Shown: positions 22,991-62,887, numbered from the stretch's first letter. The stretch: DNA of 64,000 bases from Pithys albifrons albifrons (GCF_047495875.1 NC_092470.1:18216001-18280000); one strand, 5' to 3'. Translations and numbers: made by a program. Notes: a model not told the origin generated them from the sequence alone.

Positions 22991-25900
22991 CATAGCCCAC
23001 AATCATAGGTGTGTCTCTGCAGGGGTCAAAACGTGTGAGCTCCAGAGGAAATCATAAGATGAAGTTTGACAGCCAGGTCCTACTCAGTGCTCAGTATTCT
23101 GGGTTGTACTGAGAAGTCTTTGTTTCAAATCTCAGTTTAAAAATCTGTTAGCTTGGCAGCAGGATGAAGTCTGCTAAAAAAGCAACTAGCAATCTGCAGT
23201 TCGTCTGGATGCAGAGTGGATTGCTGGAAAGTTCCCTTTCTCCCAGTGGGAAGACAGAATTCTGTAGTCTTAGTGTTCTGTTTTCAATTTTCTTTAAGCA
23301 AGTCTGAATGCATTTCCTTACAGCTTCTGTAATCCTGCCTCAAAGTAGAGGAGATGAGAACTGAGAGAAGGAGAACTCAGTCATCAATACAGTTCCTTAA
23401 TTAAAATCCAGTGCTGCCAGGAGGCTCTCGTGTTTTGGCATACAGCTGTTGGAGTGTTTGCTCTGACTGTTTAGTTTTTATTGAGCAATGTGTGGCCTCA
23501 TGTGCAAGACTTGCAAAGCATCATGTAAGAGCCTGACAGGCTGGAGCTGGATGCTGAAAGCTGCTTGCAGAGTGGTTTGCAGCCAGAGTTAGAGCTGTGT
23601 TACTGCCTATCTGTGTTGCAATGCAGTTTAATAGATAATTCAGATTTTCAGCGTGGCTGGCAAAGCAGGTGTGTTCCAGGTACACCAGAATTTGAGGGGC
23701 AAACACACTCTCAGTGCAGACAAAGCTGCAGTGCTGGGGAGGAACAGGCCTAGTCCTGCTGCCCCTTCCAGGCTCTGCCTTTGCTGATGTGGGGAAATTG
23801 GAGCTGCAGCCCTGGGATCTGCTGTTTGCCAGCTTGCTGTCAATATTTATTGCTTCAGCTGCTGCAAGGCCTCCACTGAGCATGGGAAAGGCTTTCGTGT
23901 CCTGAAGGCCCAGAGTACCCAACAATGGTGTGTTCTAAGAGGAGTGAAGCTTCCTTGCAGGTGCATCAATGCTCCCCTGCTTTGCCTGGAGCTGTGCATG
24001 AACTGTGTGCCAGTGGTTCTCTTTATGTAATTCCATGTGATCGTGTTCACAGGTTATTACCCAGCCTGAGCAAAAAGAGATAATGAAAAATAGTTAAGTT
24101 AGTATCTAGTACACAGAATCCACTTCCATGAATATATTTAATATCTAATATATGTGGTCTTTTTCTTACAGAAATAAGTACATAGGGTTTTTTTCCAGGA
24201 AGACAAAATGCTTTATTGTCATCCCAGAAAGGAATGGAAAATATTGTAGATTCTTTCCCATGTTCTTTAGTGATACTGTTAGATAAAGAAAATCATTTCT
24301 GTGTCTAAGTAAGTCTATCAGTTCCCATGAGGGAGTTGAACAGTAGCTTTAACCACTCACCTTCAAGCTCAAGGTGATGTGCAGAGTGTAAGTTCAGACT
24401 CCTTTCAGCTGCCAGGGCTGCAGGCAGAATCCAGGCCTGGGGGGAAGCAGCTGCTCTCTCCAAAGTGCCCCTCCCGGGAGTCAGTCACGACTGGTGCTGT
24501 GTGTTCCTTCACAGCCCTGCTGTGTTCTGGGGCTCTTGGCTGGGTGTCTGTCAGACACGGGGCAGGTGACAGCAGGGATGGAAGGGATCCAGCAGCGTGT
24601 GTGGAGCAGGGGCTGTGCTGTGCTGTGCCGTTCTCTGGGCAGGTTTCAGTCACTGGTGCAGTAATTGTAATTAAATGCTGAGATGCCCACTCTGACTGTC
24701 CAACAGTTCAAGGGATCATGCAGCCTTCTCTCTTGAAGAGGCTGCTGCTTGGTATTTCTGGCAGTTTCTTTGATAGTGAGGATAATTATTTTCCTTTGTT
24801 TTTCTTTTTCTTTTTTTATTTTTAATGCATGATTGCAGGTCTGGATGGCCAGCTGTGTTTGTAGTGTCTGATTCCTGATGGATCCTGGTTATTGTCAGGT
24901 CTAGGCAGTCATGGCTTCAGGTAGTACTTGGCCAGCTAAGGAGAGAAGACAAAGATGTCTCCCTTGTAGTTTCAGACAGCTCGAATTTGCATCTAAATGT
25001 TTCCTGTCAAAGGTAAATGAATATATTTGTTTAAATGTTACATTTTCAGGTGGGGATGTCTAGGATAATCTGAGCCTGTTTGGGCTTCTGCTTCAGGTTC
25101 CTGGCTACTTAATGCAATTGAAAATAGGCCAGCTGCCTTTCAAGTACATTTAGCCCCAACTTCTGCAATATCTTGCTTTTCTCAATATTCCTTGCCCTTG
25201 TTGGGCTCCTCAGTGATGTAGTACTTTATGTAGCAGAATATCAGAGGGGCTTTGTACACTGACTAGTTCTTGTTTGGGACCTTGATTAAAGTTTCTTTGG
25301 GCCTTCACTTAAACTTCTGTCAGCTGCATCTTCTCACTCAGACCTTTTTAGTGTCTGTCTTTGTGTAACATGTTTGTCAGAGTTTGTTGACAGGAAGAGA
25401 AATTGAGATATTTTTGAAGTTCTGAGGATTTCTGTTTTTAATACAATGATGGGAACAAATGGACGAGCATGCTCTCTTCTATTTATAGTCATTGAGTCTT
25501 TCACTCCAGAAGCTGTAAAATCCGATATTTTACTACATCTTGCTATCCACCACTTGAATCACATAGCATGGAATCACTCTGAGCAGTGGTGGTACTTAGA
25601 GTCAAACAACTTGATTTTTCTATTTGCAGCAATCTGCAGGAAAGGAGAAATAATTAGATGTTATCGTTTGCTTGGTCTTGCTGTGGCAAGTGATAGAGTT
25701 ACTGTAGCCCCCTGAATTTCCACTTACCAACTGAGCCTTATTAACTGACTCTCTATGATGGTTTCTTGCCATTGCTAAGGAAACAGAGTTTCAAAAGTTA
25801 ACTTTTAGAATTAGTTGTCTTTTCAGAACAGTTTGTATTCAGAGACTGGTTCCTACCTGCAGAGTCAGTTTGCCCTCAGCAGTGCAGTGTGGGTGACGTT

Positions 25901-26764
25901 TTTGCAAGAGGATCCAGGCTGGCTGGGTTAATGTTAATGACATGTGAATGCCCAGACTGCCAGACATCACCTGCCAAAAAAGGAGATTTATGTGCAGAAG
26001 CAGATAATATTCTGAATAATAATCTCACTTCTTCTCTTAGTAGAAACTGAGTTTACCACCCCAAGTTTTAGGTGTTGGGGATGTATTTTAATGTACTAAC
26101 CCTCTGGTGTTGATGGCCTGCCCTGTACTCGATTTGGACAGACTTAGCTTGTGATTTATTTGAAAAACATGGATGTCCAAGTAGAGGACACTAACAGCAG
26201 TGAGAGGAGGGTTGTGATGTACTTGGATGGATAAAATGTTTGGATCATAAGGAGTTTCCTTCCGGGTTGCTTTCAAAGGTGGCTGCTGGCCCTGGAAAGC
26301 TCGGGGGAGTCTCACAGTCCTTGGCCAGGGGTGCCCGGCACCTTCTTCCCCAGCCTCTGATGGTGCCCGAGTTCTGCCTGTGTGTGACACATCCAGTTTT
26401 CCAGTATAGCAGAGCTGAGGTGCAGCTGAGTGGATTACTCTCACTTGGACATCATTTTATTGTCTGCCTTGGATTCTGAAACCTTTGGGTTATTTAGAAA
26501 CTGTCTCCATGTGGGTCTGGAGAGGACCTGGCTCTGCTGAGCTCCCCCACCAGCAGTAATGGGGGTTCACCTTACTTAAATATAGTCATACTATTTGCTT
26601 AAAAGGATTCAGGGAAGGGAGTGATCAATTAAAATTTGGTTTCATATCTAAATACAACACAGTATAAAAAAAAGTTTTTGTTTAGAAGTTGGAACTAGTG
26701 TGTATCTGAATTTAAAAAGCAGAGATTGAGTTCTGAACAAAGGCTGTGGCAGCCACAGAGAAAG

Positions 26765-27000
26765 AAACTTGCCACTAATCTCGGTTAGCAACACGTAGGC
26801 GTCGTTCTGGTTTGCTGAGTGTCTTTCTGAGCCGTGCAGGCTGCTCGAAGCAGCGTTATGTTGTCGTGTCTGTCTGGTTTATAATTGTTGCACTTCAACA
26901 ATATGACTGCGTGCTGTCATTTAATCACACATCGAATAAATTAGCAAGAAAGCTTTCTGGGTAATTGTGATTTAAAGCTCTTATAGATTCTTTGATGCGT
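26765..27000. promoter_or_regulatory. CpG-retaining intronic block, candidate conserved enhancer
   Basis: The stretch contains ATCTCGGTTAGC, ACACGTAGGCGTCGTTC, GCTCGAAGCAGCGTTATG, TTGTCGTGTC and TTTGATGCGTGATATC, plus AATTAG and GTAATTG homeodomain-like cores. It lacks an open frame or repeat character. Interpretation as an enhancer is inference only. Confidence 0.35.
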
Positions 27001-28779
27001 GATATCTCTTTTGTTTTTCTTGGTTTTCCTGCCCTGCTCCCTTTAGAAAGGGATGCCTGTATTATGTGGAACCCTCTGGAATATGGGAGTGTGTATCTGG
27101 TAAGAAAGAGAAATGGTGTGGAGACAACCTGTCATAGCAGGTAAAAAAAACCCAAACAAAAAACCACAAATGGGAGTTGGGCAGGAATGTTGGAGCCTGT
27201 GGCCTGTGCAGAGCACGAGGCAAAGCTGATCTGCAGGATGGGGAAGCAGCAGATAAGAGGGGGAGCTAAACCTTGGGCAGGGCTTCCCAAGCACAGAGCA
27301 GGAGCACACGATGTCCCACGTCACAAACCCACTGCCGGAGCCAAACTTGGCAGCCAAACCCCTTCCTGCGAGGGCACAAGGAGGAATCTTGTTTATAATC
27401 CTTCTATTTTCCATTCTCTCAGCTCCTCACATTTGTCCCTTGCTGAGAACTTGAATAAAATCTGGCATTGTTGGGTTTGAAGCCTGACTTGAGAGCGAGG
27501 TATAGGCAGAACCAGAGAACCTGTGGCTGCCTTTGGGTCCCTTTGCATTCCTGGAGTCAGCTGTGAACGTTCTCCAGTGCTGGAATGTTTGTTCAGAACA
27601 TGTTGCTGTCCTGGGGCTGTTGCTTGTGTTACCTCAGCCATTTGTACTTTGTAGGCAGTGCTCAGTTTTCCTCTGTGTAAAAGGAATAATGACTAGAAGT
27701 TTAGTCACTACTGAGTGAACTGCAGAACTGTCTTTGCAAATCAAAAAAAAATCACTTGCTGAACTACCAAGCTCTGTACAGTTTTCTACATTTGGTAAAC
27801 TCTGTGAAATAAGATTCCCTCATAATTTATGTTCTGTAGAGTTTTGGTGTTGTTTTTTTGCCCCCCATTAGGAGAAACTAAAAAACAGAGGCAAATGCAT
27901 TTTCTATATATCTTTCTTAAGGAGAAACCTGCTGTGGTTTCTACTCTGGCCTTGGGAAACTGTTCTTGTCAGATTTAATATCCTGAGAGCAGACAATGTT
28001 TTACCTTGACTGGAGAACTGCTTGTTTGGCATTTGCTACAAGGAAACTGAAGTGCAGCCTGCAAAATTTGAATGCAATTTTAAAGAGAATATGTGAAGGA
28101 TAAGAGTAATAAATCTCATAACGTTGCCCTGCAGTGTGTGCTGTGTTCTGATTATTTTTTCTGCCTGTCTTCATTTTTATAAACCAAAGTCTTAGGATGA
28201 TGTTTGATTTATCTCAGTTGGCACCTTGTTTAATTTTGAACTGTGTGTAAAACTTGTACGCTGTGTTTGTGTTTTCCTGATGTTGCTTTCAGGTTTTTGG
28301 TTTTTGTTTTTGCAAGATAATGTAACTGTGAGATGGGTTATGGTAAATCTGAGCTTATACAGAGGGATATTTTTGTCTAGTTTTGGTTGATGAATGTTCA
28401 GTTCTTTACGTTTAGTTTATTTGTTGAGGTTCTAAATGATTGTAAATTAATATCCCCCCAAAAATACACACAAGAAAAACTTCAGTCCTCCTCAGAAAAG
28501 ATAATCAACTTATGTTCTCAAGACAAAAAGGACAATGTTCCTTCTGGCTAAGGGTGTTTGTGCAGAAATGGCAGGAACCTGAATTCAGTTCACTTGGACA
28601 TCTCATTGCTGATGTTCAAAGTGCTGCTCCCACTGAATTCAGCCTGGCGTGACCATGCCAAAAAAAGTCAGAGAAAACCTTTAAATTATCTCTAAAATGA
28701 TGAAAACGATGAGTCACCACATATACAAAAAACCCCCACGTGAAACATTTGTGTAGAATTTCAGATCAATCTGAGCAAC

Positions 28780-29060
28780 TGAATTCGGGCCTTGAGGAGA
28801 GAATTGAGCTGTGAGAGCATCTCCTGTGCCTGCCCAGTGAGCCGGGCTGGGCACAGCGAGTGCTCCCCGTGCTCTGATTTCCATCGCGATAAACAGCGCT
28901 GCGACAAGGGGGGCAGGGGCATTGCGAGAGCGCCGAGATAACGAGCTGCTCCTCTGCCAGGAGCGGGTTGCTATGCGAGATGAGCTGATCTGGATTCTCT
29001 GATCTGCTGATAAACTTCGTGGAGATGGGAGAGGTACCGAGCCAAGGTAGCAGTAATTAA
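28780..29060. promoter_or_regulatory. CpG-retaining intronic block with GATA-like and RFX-like motifs
   Basis: CpGs are clustered (ATTCGGGCC, CATCGCGATAAACAGCGCTG, ATTGCGAGAGCGCCGAGATA, ATAACGAGCTGC). GATAA occurs in CGATAAAC and GAGATAACG, GGTTGCTATGCGAG resembles half of an RFX X-box, and GTAATTAAAG near 29051 holds a homeodomain core. There is no coding frame. The regulatory role is inferred. Confidence 0.38.
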
Positions 29061-32000
29061 AGCTGGAGTGTCACCGGGGTAGCTGAGGAAATACGAACAC
29101 TTCTGGAAATAGATTTCCCAATGATATTTTTTCTTCAAGCCATGACTTAACAATATGTGACACGTTTTAGGTGTTATCTGAAGATGCATCAGGGAGCCTG
29201 AAGATTAATGAAGTGTTAAGATGTTGCAAAACCAGAAGAAAGTTCCATTCTGGTTGGTAAACACATTAATAGGAAACCCAACGGCCCAGTAAATGTATTT
29301 TGTTCTTGTATTGTGAGGTGAAGAAAAACATGAAAACAGCCTTTAATTGATGCCCCTGTGAGGCGCTTGGTGCTCAGTTAATCACAGAGCATGTGGAGGT
29401 GCCTGCCCAGCCCTTCCCGAGGCTTTAGACCGGCTTTGAAGGAAGGAAATTGATGTCCCTGCCGCGAACAGCAGCGAGGCTTTGGTGAGCCCAACCCCAG
29501 GATTAATATAAAACACGAATTTCGCAGGGTTTTGTCTCCAGTAACAAAGGAGAGAGCTCTTCTGGAGTAGCTTTTTGTTGTGGGTGAGGTGATACATAAT
29601 TTAAAGCCATCTCTGTAGACTGTTCTTATCGGCGTTTTGGAGGGCACATCTGGTGGCTCCCTTTGTTTGGGCAGGAGGAGTTGCAATAACACAACACGGG
29701 GCTCTGCGCCAGTTTTTTGGCCACCTGGTAGTGAAGTCCCACTGCCATTACAGATGTGGCCAATGTTTTTGATCTTAGAAAACTTTTAATGTATTTTATA
29801 TGTGTATTTTGCTTCAGGAAAGAAACCTTCCTTCCTTCTGTGGCTTGTGATGCACGGGTGTCTCTGGGTTTAAACCCAGGGTTAAATGCCTTCAGTTGCA
29901 CTGGAGCTCCTGGTGCTGAAAGTTATGGAAGGTGGAATGAGTTTTCAGCTAATTAAATACCTGCAAATGCTCTTCTATTCAGTTATGGAGCAGTATTATC
30001 TACACTGAAGTTTAGATTTCTGCATCTAGTTCATTAATTTTCCAGGAGTTGTAAATGGGGGAAAAAAAGGAGGATTTATGTGGTAAAAGGATCTAAAACT
30101 GATCAAACTGGGAGAGTTGTAGAGGCTGTGGTTCATTCACTAGGAAATTATTCTTTTTGGCCCCAACTTTTAAATGCTGGGGTTTGTTTTGTTAACAGTG
30201 TCCCGAATCATCTTTGTTTGTGGCTATTTTTGTATACCATGGAAAAGTCACTTCTTTCAACAAATTACATGATAAATTAGGAACAAGTTGCTTGAGAAAC
30301 TCTCTGCAGCTTGTTTTCCAGACAGCTCTCCAGTCATGCAGTTGTTTTCTTAATCTGTTTGTACAAGTCTGGCAACAGAATTCTTGTGATTACTTAATAT
30401 TTTGCATTCTGCTTGTATCTAAAATTGGATTTTAATCCAGTATTGAAAGTTTAGTTCCCTTTCTCCACTCTTAGCTCAGCAGTTCCCAGATCTTACTTTC
30501 TAATATGTTCTTGAGAATGCAAGGATAAATCACTTTAGAAAATTTATGGATGGGAATACTAAAATAGAATTTAATGTCACTTGAAAAATATGTAGTAAAG
30601 ATGTATGATTTTACAAATAGGTCAATAATGGCTGTTTTGGTTCTAGAGAATATAAATTATAAATGCTCAGAATAGGATGGTTCATATTTTTTGGGCATAA
30701 GCAGTAGGCCAAGACAAAGTGTGTAGTTTGAGTATATAGAAATTCTAACCCATTTAATTTAAAATAACTGAGCAGAGCAGGATTCCTGGCTGTCCCTGTT
30801 CCTGGACAAGGCCACCTTGTCGTGTTACCCAGCAGTGCATGTGCTGTCATGGGTGATGCTGATAGTTCTGGAAAACTGGTGTGTCAGCTCAGGAAAATCT
30901 ATCTACAAAAACTGCATTCTAGGAGTAATAAAACTTGTTTTTACAGCAGGCATTTGAATCTTAATTCATTCTCTCATACAGCTCAGATTTCTGTAGTTCT
31001 GTCTGCAGGAAAATTCAGACATTGCACTTCACCTTGGGCAGGACTTGCTGCAGGGAAGGGAATGGCAGACAAGGCTTTGGAGCAACTGCAGATTTGAAGA
31101 GCACTTGGAAGGTGCAGTTCTTCAGTAAGACAATATTTCTCAAAAATACCTTGTGATCTTTTCTTCTGTGCTTTTAAAACGTAATTTGAAAAGCTGTGTA
31201 GCTTAGGAACTGGAGGCTCAAAAATAGATTTGATGTTAATGTGGAAGCTGAGGACCATGTTTGGCTGCAAAACTCCACAGATCTTACAAGAATGGTTTAT
31301 TTAAATTGTCTCTACCAAAGATGTGTGTTGCTCTTCCAGCTGAAAGAAGCAAGTGTTTTATGGTGCATAAAACCAGAATATCAATAAAGAATTGTTAATG
31401 GCTTCCTGTTTTTTACGTTGTTCCACTTTAAAAAAAAAAGTTACTTTGGCTAAGGGTTGTGTTATTGTTTTATAACAATGCTTGTGTGTCACTCAGTGAG
31501 GAGGACCTTGGAGCCGTGAGGCCACTCGTGTGTTCTGAGGCTCTGCTTGCATGGAGAAGAATGGCATCTAAACTGAGGATGGAAAAAAGATTTATTTCCT
31601 CAGATTGTGGTGCAGCAAGAAGGGAGAGATAAATGACAGCATGTACCCTTGTTTTGAAAGGGTGGCTGTGTGATTGTTTTACAGTTATATTTGACATTGC
31701 TCAGAGCCATGAGTGGTGACAGGTCTGTAGAAATGGGACTGGAGGAAACATTTTTATTTCTGGGTTTTTTGCACACCTCTGCAAAAACCCCAGCAAGGGT
31801 CTGAGTGTGGTCTCTGCTAAGTGCAAACATAAAGGTCCATAGAGCCCCTTTGCTGGGAATCCTTATTTTCAGATTAGCTCCAAGGGCAGCAGTGAGTTCT
31901 GGATCACAGGAATAACATCCCATGGCTCTCAACGTGTGTCAGTGCAGAGTCAAATCTGAGGGAATGTATTTTGCATTATAGCTTGGGATTCAGGAAAAAA

Positions 32001-33829
32001 GGTGCCTGGAGTTGTACAATTTGTGTGGGTTTGCATTCTGTGTGAGCTTCTGAAAAAGAAAATGTGCTTCTGTCTCACTTCTGGATGGCGAAATGGAGTC
32101 TGGGAATCATGTTTGACCTCGCTACATACAGCCCTTTAACCAGTGGTTTTGGCGAGGACATTATTTAACCCCAGGTTTTTTATTACCTATTTCAACTTAG
32201 GGCTGTGGGGCAGGAGAGTGAAATGTTTGCAGGTCTTGTGGGAAAATGAGATCCTGTGTTAGTGGCCAAGTCAGCACGGGCTGATGGGATGGGATGGGCC
32301 TCCCCACGTGTTGCTCTGAGCAGGAATGTTGAGAGTCAGAACAGGCAGTGAGTGCCCAGCTCAGCCGGGCCTTGGTGCTGTCTGTGCCCATCAGCTCATG
32401 CAGAGGGGCCACACCTACACATGGATCTGCACAGGCTCCTTTGGCACTAGAAATAAATACCCATTAACTGTGATATAATAAAATTGCCTGCTGTTGAGGG
32501 GCCATGCCCAGGGCCTTCCAGTGTGAGATGTCCCTGCAGATCTGGGTTCATGCAAATCCTCTGAGGTCAGGACAGCGATTCTCTGTGTGCATTGCAGCAA
32601 ATGAGCCGTGAGGAGTCAGGGACTGTCACATGGAACCTGTAACCACCACGGTGGGGTGGAAGGTTCAAGAAAGCAGAGTCAGGGGGAAATAAAAGGAAAA
32701 GAAATGGAAGGAGTGTAATTCTGACACAGTTTTTCCTAACCTGTTCTGCCAGGAGGCTTCCAGACCTTGTGCAGTTTTGCACAGATATAATCTGTTTCCA
32801 CTGAACCCTTGAAAGAATCTTTAAATAGGTCAAATGCAGTTTCCTTGCTTTAAAGTTACATCTCTCACAGTTTATAGAACCATAAGAAAACCTGACAGTG
32901 AACTCATAGGAATTTCTGAAAATGTGCAGTTGGAAGGGTGCATTTCTGCATGTGGTTCTGTTGTCTGTCAGTAATTAGTGTGGTGTTTTCACATGTGTCG
33001 GGGAAGGGAATAAATCCAGAAAATTTGGAATAGTTGACTTTTAAACAATAACACAGAGGCTTTTACTTGGGCAGCTACAAATACGATTTTTTTGCTATTA
33101 TTGCAAGTTGACATTATTTTCTGTTTGAGGCTCATCATGAAGCACGTGGGGTTTTTCTCCTTTTCTCTGCTTACTCTTATTGTTTTGTTTAACAGATGCC
33201 TGAAATCCTTCTTTAAAATAAAGTAATTTTTGCTTCTGTGTGCCTGTGCCAGTAAAGCAAAGCAGGTCTGGGGGCTGTAATTGGATTCTGTCACTTAAGG
33301 AAGTAGAACTTTACCTTCATCAAGGTTACTTTGGGTTAGTTCCACATTTACTTTCAGAAATAATTGTCTGTTGATCTTCCTAAATGTTTGCAAGTTTTCC
33401 TTTATTGGAGCAAGAAGTTGTTGAGAATCTGCATGAAATGGCTTTATGAATTCATATTCTATCTGCTGTGTGTTTGTAATGCAACTCTGATGTAGCAAAA
33501 TTAAAAGGTTTCTGGTTACAGTTTTGGTGTAACCATGTAGTGGACACAGTCTTGCATCTTCCCTGACACTTTTGTTGCCAGTCAGGATGGAAGAAAAGCT
33601 GCAACTGATCACGGATTGGAAAAAAGGAAAGGTCATTGCTCGAGTGGAACGTGCTTTGTCACTGGGGGTAACTGCCCATGTGAGTGTTCTGAGCATGCAC
33701 AAAAAGTGCCTTTTTACTGCTCAGTTCCCTCGGATTTTGTAGTTGTGTTGAGGTTCTTTCTCCCTTAAGCTCAGCCAAACTTGTGCTTGAGTTCTTGGCT
33801 TTGAAAATCATGGTGTGTGTGACCTGAGA

Positions 33830-33960
33830 AGGACAGTGGGGCTGCCCCTTGGGGTGCTGCCCCTGGGGGTGCAAGGGCCGTGAGGCTGCCCCTCGGAGTG
33901 CTGCCCCCAGGGGTGCAAGGACAGTGGGGCTGCCCCTGGGGCTGCTGCCCCTCGAGACTG
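33830..33960. repeat. GC-rich 44-bp minisatellite, about three copies
   Basis: Units begin at 33836, 33880 and 33924 with GTGGGGCTGCCCC or GTGAGGCTGCCCC, and the first two continue with a GTGCTGCCCC-type segment and a GGGGTGCAAGG ending. Copies differ by several bases and the third is incomplete. Frames rich in Pro, Gly and Ala on both strands are repeat artefacts. Confidence 0.85.
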
Positions 33961-36625
33961 GGCTGCCTTGGCAAAGGTGTTCCCGAGCCAGGGCTGTGTC
34001 CACAACGCCCTCCGGGACAGGGGGGAGGCCTGAGCCCCGATGGACACACATGTGGATGGGGATTGGGAGTTTCTGAGGGGGGAGAGCATTGAAGGAAGGA
34101 GAAGGTCTGAGATGAGAGGGAGCAGTGGACTGTCATAAATGGGAAATGGGTTGATGCATTTATGCCTAACAGGTCATAACTCATTTTAAAAGAGGTGAAG
34201 TGACACCCCAAAGCTGTAACAAAATGTTGGTGAAAATGACACTCAGTTTTCCTGTTTCCCTTTGTGTGATGGCACATAGAGCAGATAGTGATGTTTTCCT
34301 GCTACTGTTGCTTCCATCAGCTCATACCAAACATTTGTGCATCTCTTCTTTTGTATCCTTAATATTGCATAATCTCACATCACATTCATCTTCCTCTCTC
34401 CCTGTTCTCCCCTGAGTTCCTTATTTTATTCACTGCATAGACTTGCTTTTGAATTTGTGTTGCAGGAGGCAGAATGACTTCAGAAGTTCCTGATTCAAAA
34501 ATCACTTCATAAGTGGAGAACATGGTTTATAAATATTGCTTTTAAGTGATACATGCTTATTCTATTCCTGTGCTCTTCCTTTACCATCCCAGCGATATTT
34601 GCCAACAGCCAGGGATCAAATGCTGGACCAGATGGATCTCTGGTCTCCTGTGTGGTGGCTATTCCTGTGTGCTTGTTGTGATGTGCTTGTTGTGATGGTG
34701 GGGGCTTTGAAAGAGCAGAGGGAGGAATGTGGTAATTCTGTATGCAGAGAACTGTTTGAGTAATACGTGGTAGAGTTAAAAAATGAAGCCAGGCACGAAG
34801 GAGGAAACAAATTTTAGGCCCTGGTTAGACAGACCCTTTGATTAGGTACATTCAGGGGAGGCAACCAGATTTTTGCAGAGCTAAATTTAATGTGTGATCG
34901 TAGCAGGAGCTGAGAATTTTTTTATTTTCAAGCAAGTGTGGCAGCTGACTTGAACTGAATGTCTTGTGAATTGAAGCTTAGAGTGCAGTGGATACTTCTG
35001 TGTGCTTTTTTTATTAAAAACCAAACCCAGTATAAATCTATATGCCAGCTGTTGCTCACCCTGTGAAATACTTGCTGTGTGCTGTTGGTTGTGCAGACAC
35101 CGGTTCATCTGGCCTTTAGCTGTTAATGCCTTCTTAGCAGCATCTTGGAAGAAATTTTTCCTGTAGAAAACAGAAGAGATGCAATGCTGATGGGTGTTTT
35201 CAGATGTTTTCCTCTATAAACTGTGTCTGGTGCATATCCTTTAGCCCAGTGGACATCTCTGGCTGCTGATTTGATTTTAAATTCCATGAAACGGTATTTC
35301 CAAATCGAGTTGGGCACTTTGCAGTGTTTTTCCGAAGCAGCCCTTTGTTGCTGTCAGGTAAATAGAAAATGACATCCCTTCATTCTGTGATGTTCCTCCA
35401 CCTCTGTTTTTTTTCTCCCAGGAACATCGCGGCTGTTTCCCGGGTGTAAATTGGATGTATTGTGAAGTGCAGCCTGTGACTAATCGCCTCTTGCTGTCTC
35501 TGCTCATTAACTGTCTGAGGCTGATGAGGCTGCACCACTTTCCACACATGGCCTCGAGGACATGGTGGTGACACCCGGGTTAAAATATGCAGGGCTTGAT
35601 TTCAGAAGATGTTTTGGGTTGGAAAGTTAGAGAGGTTAAGCTAAAGCTGGGACTGGTTTTACCCCTTTGAATAAGTAAGGGTGGCGATAGACAAGCCATA
35701 CCTGTGTTAGTTTGTATGTTCTAATACACAGTTCATGTTCTAGAGGTGATTTATTTTAAATTGTTCTCCAGTTTTCTTCAGCTGCTCTTAGCCTGCAGTT
35801 CCAGCAGGATGTTTGGAAAATGGCTGAGCAGTTTTGTCACTGAAATGCACTGGAGGTTTGTTAACCATCAGCTGGTTTGGGGCAGGTTCAGGTAGGAGGG
35901 CACACTTGGCTTTTCAAGTTTCATGTGCCTTTGTCTTTGCAAACAACATAGAACAGTTGCTGCACTGACAGGTTGTAACTTACAGGTTGTGTAGGCAGAG
36001 GAACTGTGTCCATGTCTTAATTCTTCACTGATGTCTTGGTAGCCATGAAATAGTTTTGTTGCAAAGCTGTTTTCTGTGTTCTCTTTTAAGTAAAGAAATT
36101 CCCTATTTCCTTCTCCCTCTTGCTTCCCAATGAAACCCCAAATACTGTCCCACTGAATGAGATGTAATTTAGTATAGGAACAGAAACTTGATGTTCTCAT
36201 GGCTTTGTTTCATTATCTTTATGGTAATTTTACAAGAGAAACAGGAAACACAAAGTGTTTCTCTGTAAAATTTCCTAAAATGTGGAATGGAGTCACCCAA
36301 ATTCGGTGGGTGAATGTTTGAAACCTCAGATAACTCCAGGCCTAAAGCTCAGAGTGATGAGCACCACCCCTTTGACAACTGTATTTTTAAGGCATCCAGT
36401 TAAAGTGTATGAAATTATTGGTCATTTTAAATCTGTAGTTTGTAGGTAGAAAGCTGCACACCAGAGTTTAATTCAACAAAGTATGTAGTTTAATACTTGA
36501 TTAATGGAAATACTTGATTTATCACTGAGATGTTATGATGCACATGTTTTTATAGCTCTACAGGTTTTTAGTGATGCTTCCCCTTTAGTGATTTATAAAT
36601 TAATTTTTTCAATGCCTTTTTTTAG
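33961..36625 (+). other. MEF2A: Last part of intron 1; no gene seen
   Basis: Noncoding sequence leading to the acceptor at 36625. A stretch at about 35130-35570 keeps several CpGs (GTTTTTCCGAAGCAGC, AACATCGCGGCTG, CTAATCGCCTC) and could be conserved noncoding DNA. No repeat family or RNA gene was recognised. Confidence 0.5.
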
Positions 36626-36768
36626 GTGCTTGTAAGAAGAAATAGCAGCCGTTTCTCAAGCTGAAGACAAGTAAAAGAAAACTGTATCATGTGTTAGAAA
36701 ACTGAAGAGGGACATTTCTTGGATTAGTGTATTTCTGGATTGCAAAGCAAAGGAAAGAGGAGGCCAAA
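36626..36768 (+). other. MEF2A: MEF2A 5' untranslated part of the start-codon exon
   Basis: A pyrimidine-rich tract ending TTTTTTTAG at 36625 marks the 3' splice site. Exonic sequence then runs without a break into the MADS start codon at 36769. The start context (CCAAAATGG) has A at -3 and G at +4, which favours initiation. There is one upstream ATG, at 36689, with a stop two codons later (ATG-TGT-TAG, 36689-36697). The exon presumably joins a noncoding first exon in the CpG island near 2.8-3.3 kb. The acceptor position is read from sequence only, with no transcript support. Confidence 0.8.

Positions 36769-62887
<26,119 letters not shown>

Larger units (their letters stand above)
21121..33829 (+). 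other. MEF2A: Intron 1 of MEF2A, distal part; no gene seen, several CpG-retaining blocks
   Basis: Noncoding, AT-rich. Blocks at about 22540-22990, 26765-27000, 28780-29060 and 29340-29700 keep clustered CpGs in otherwise CpG-poor sequence and are listed separately or as findings. A palindromic MEF2 element CTATTTATAG lies at 25479-25488. No coding region, RNA gene or mobile element was recognised. Confidence 0.55.
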
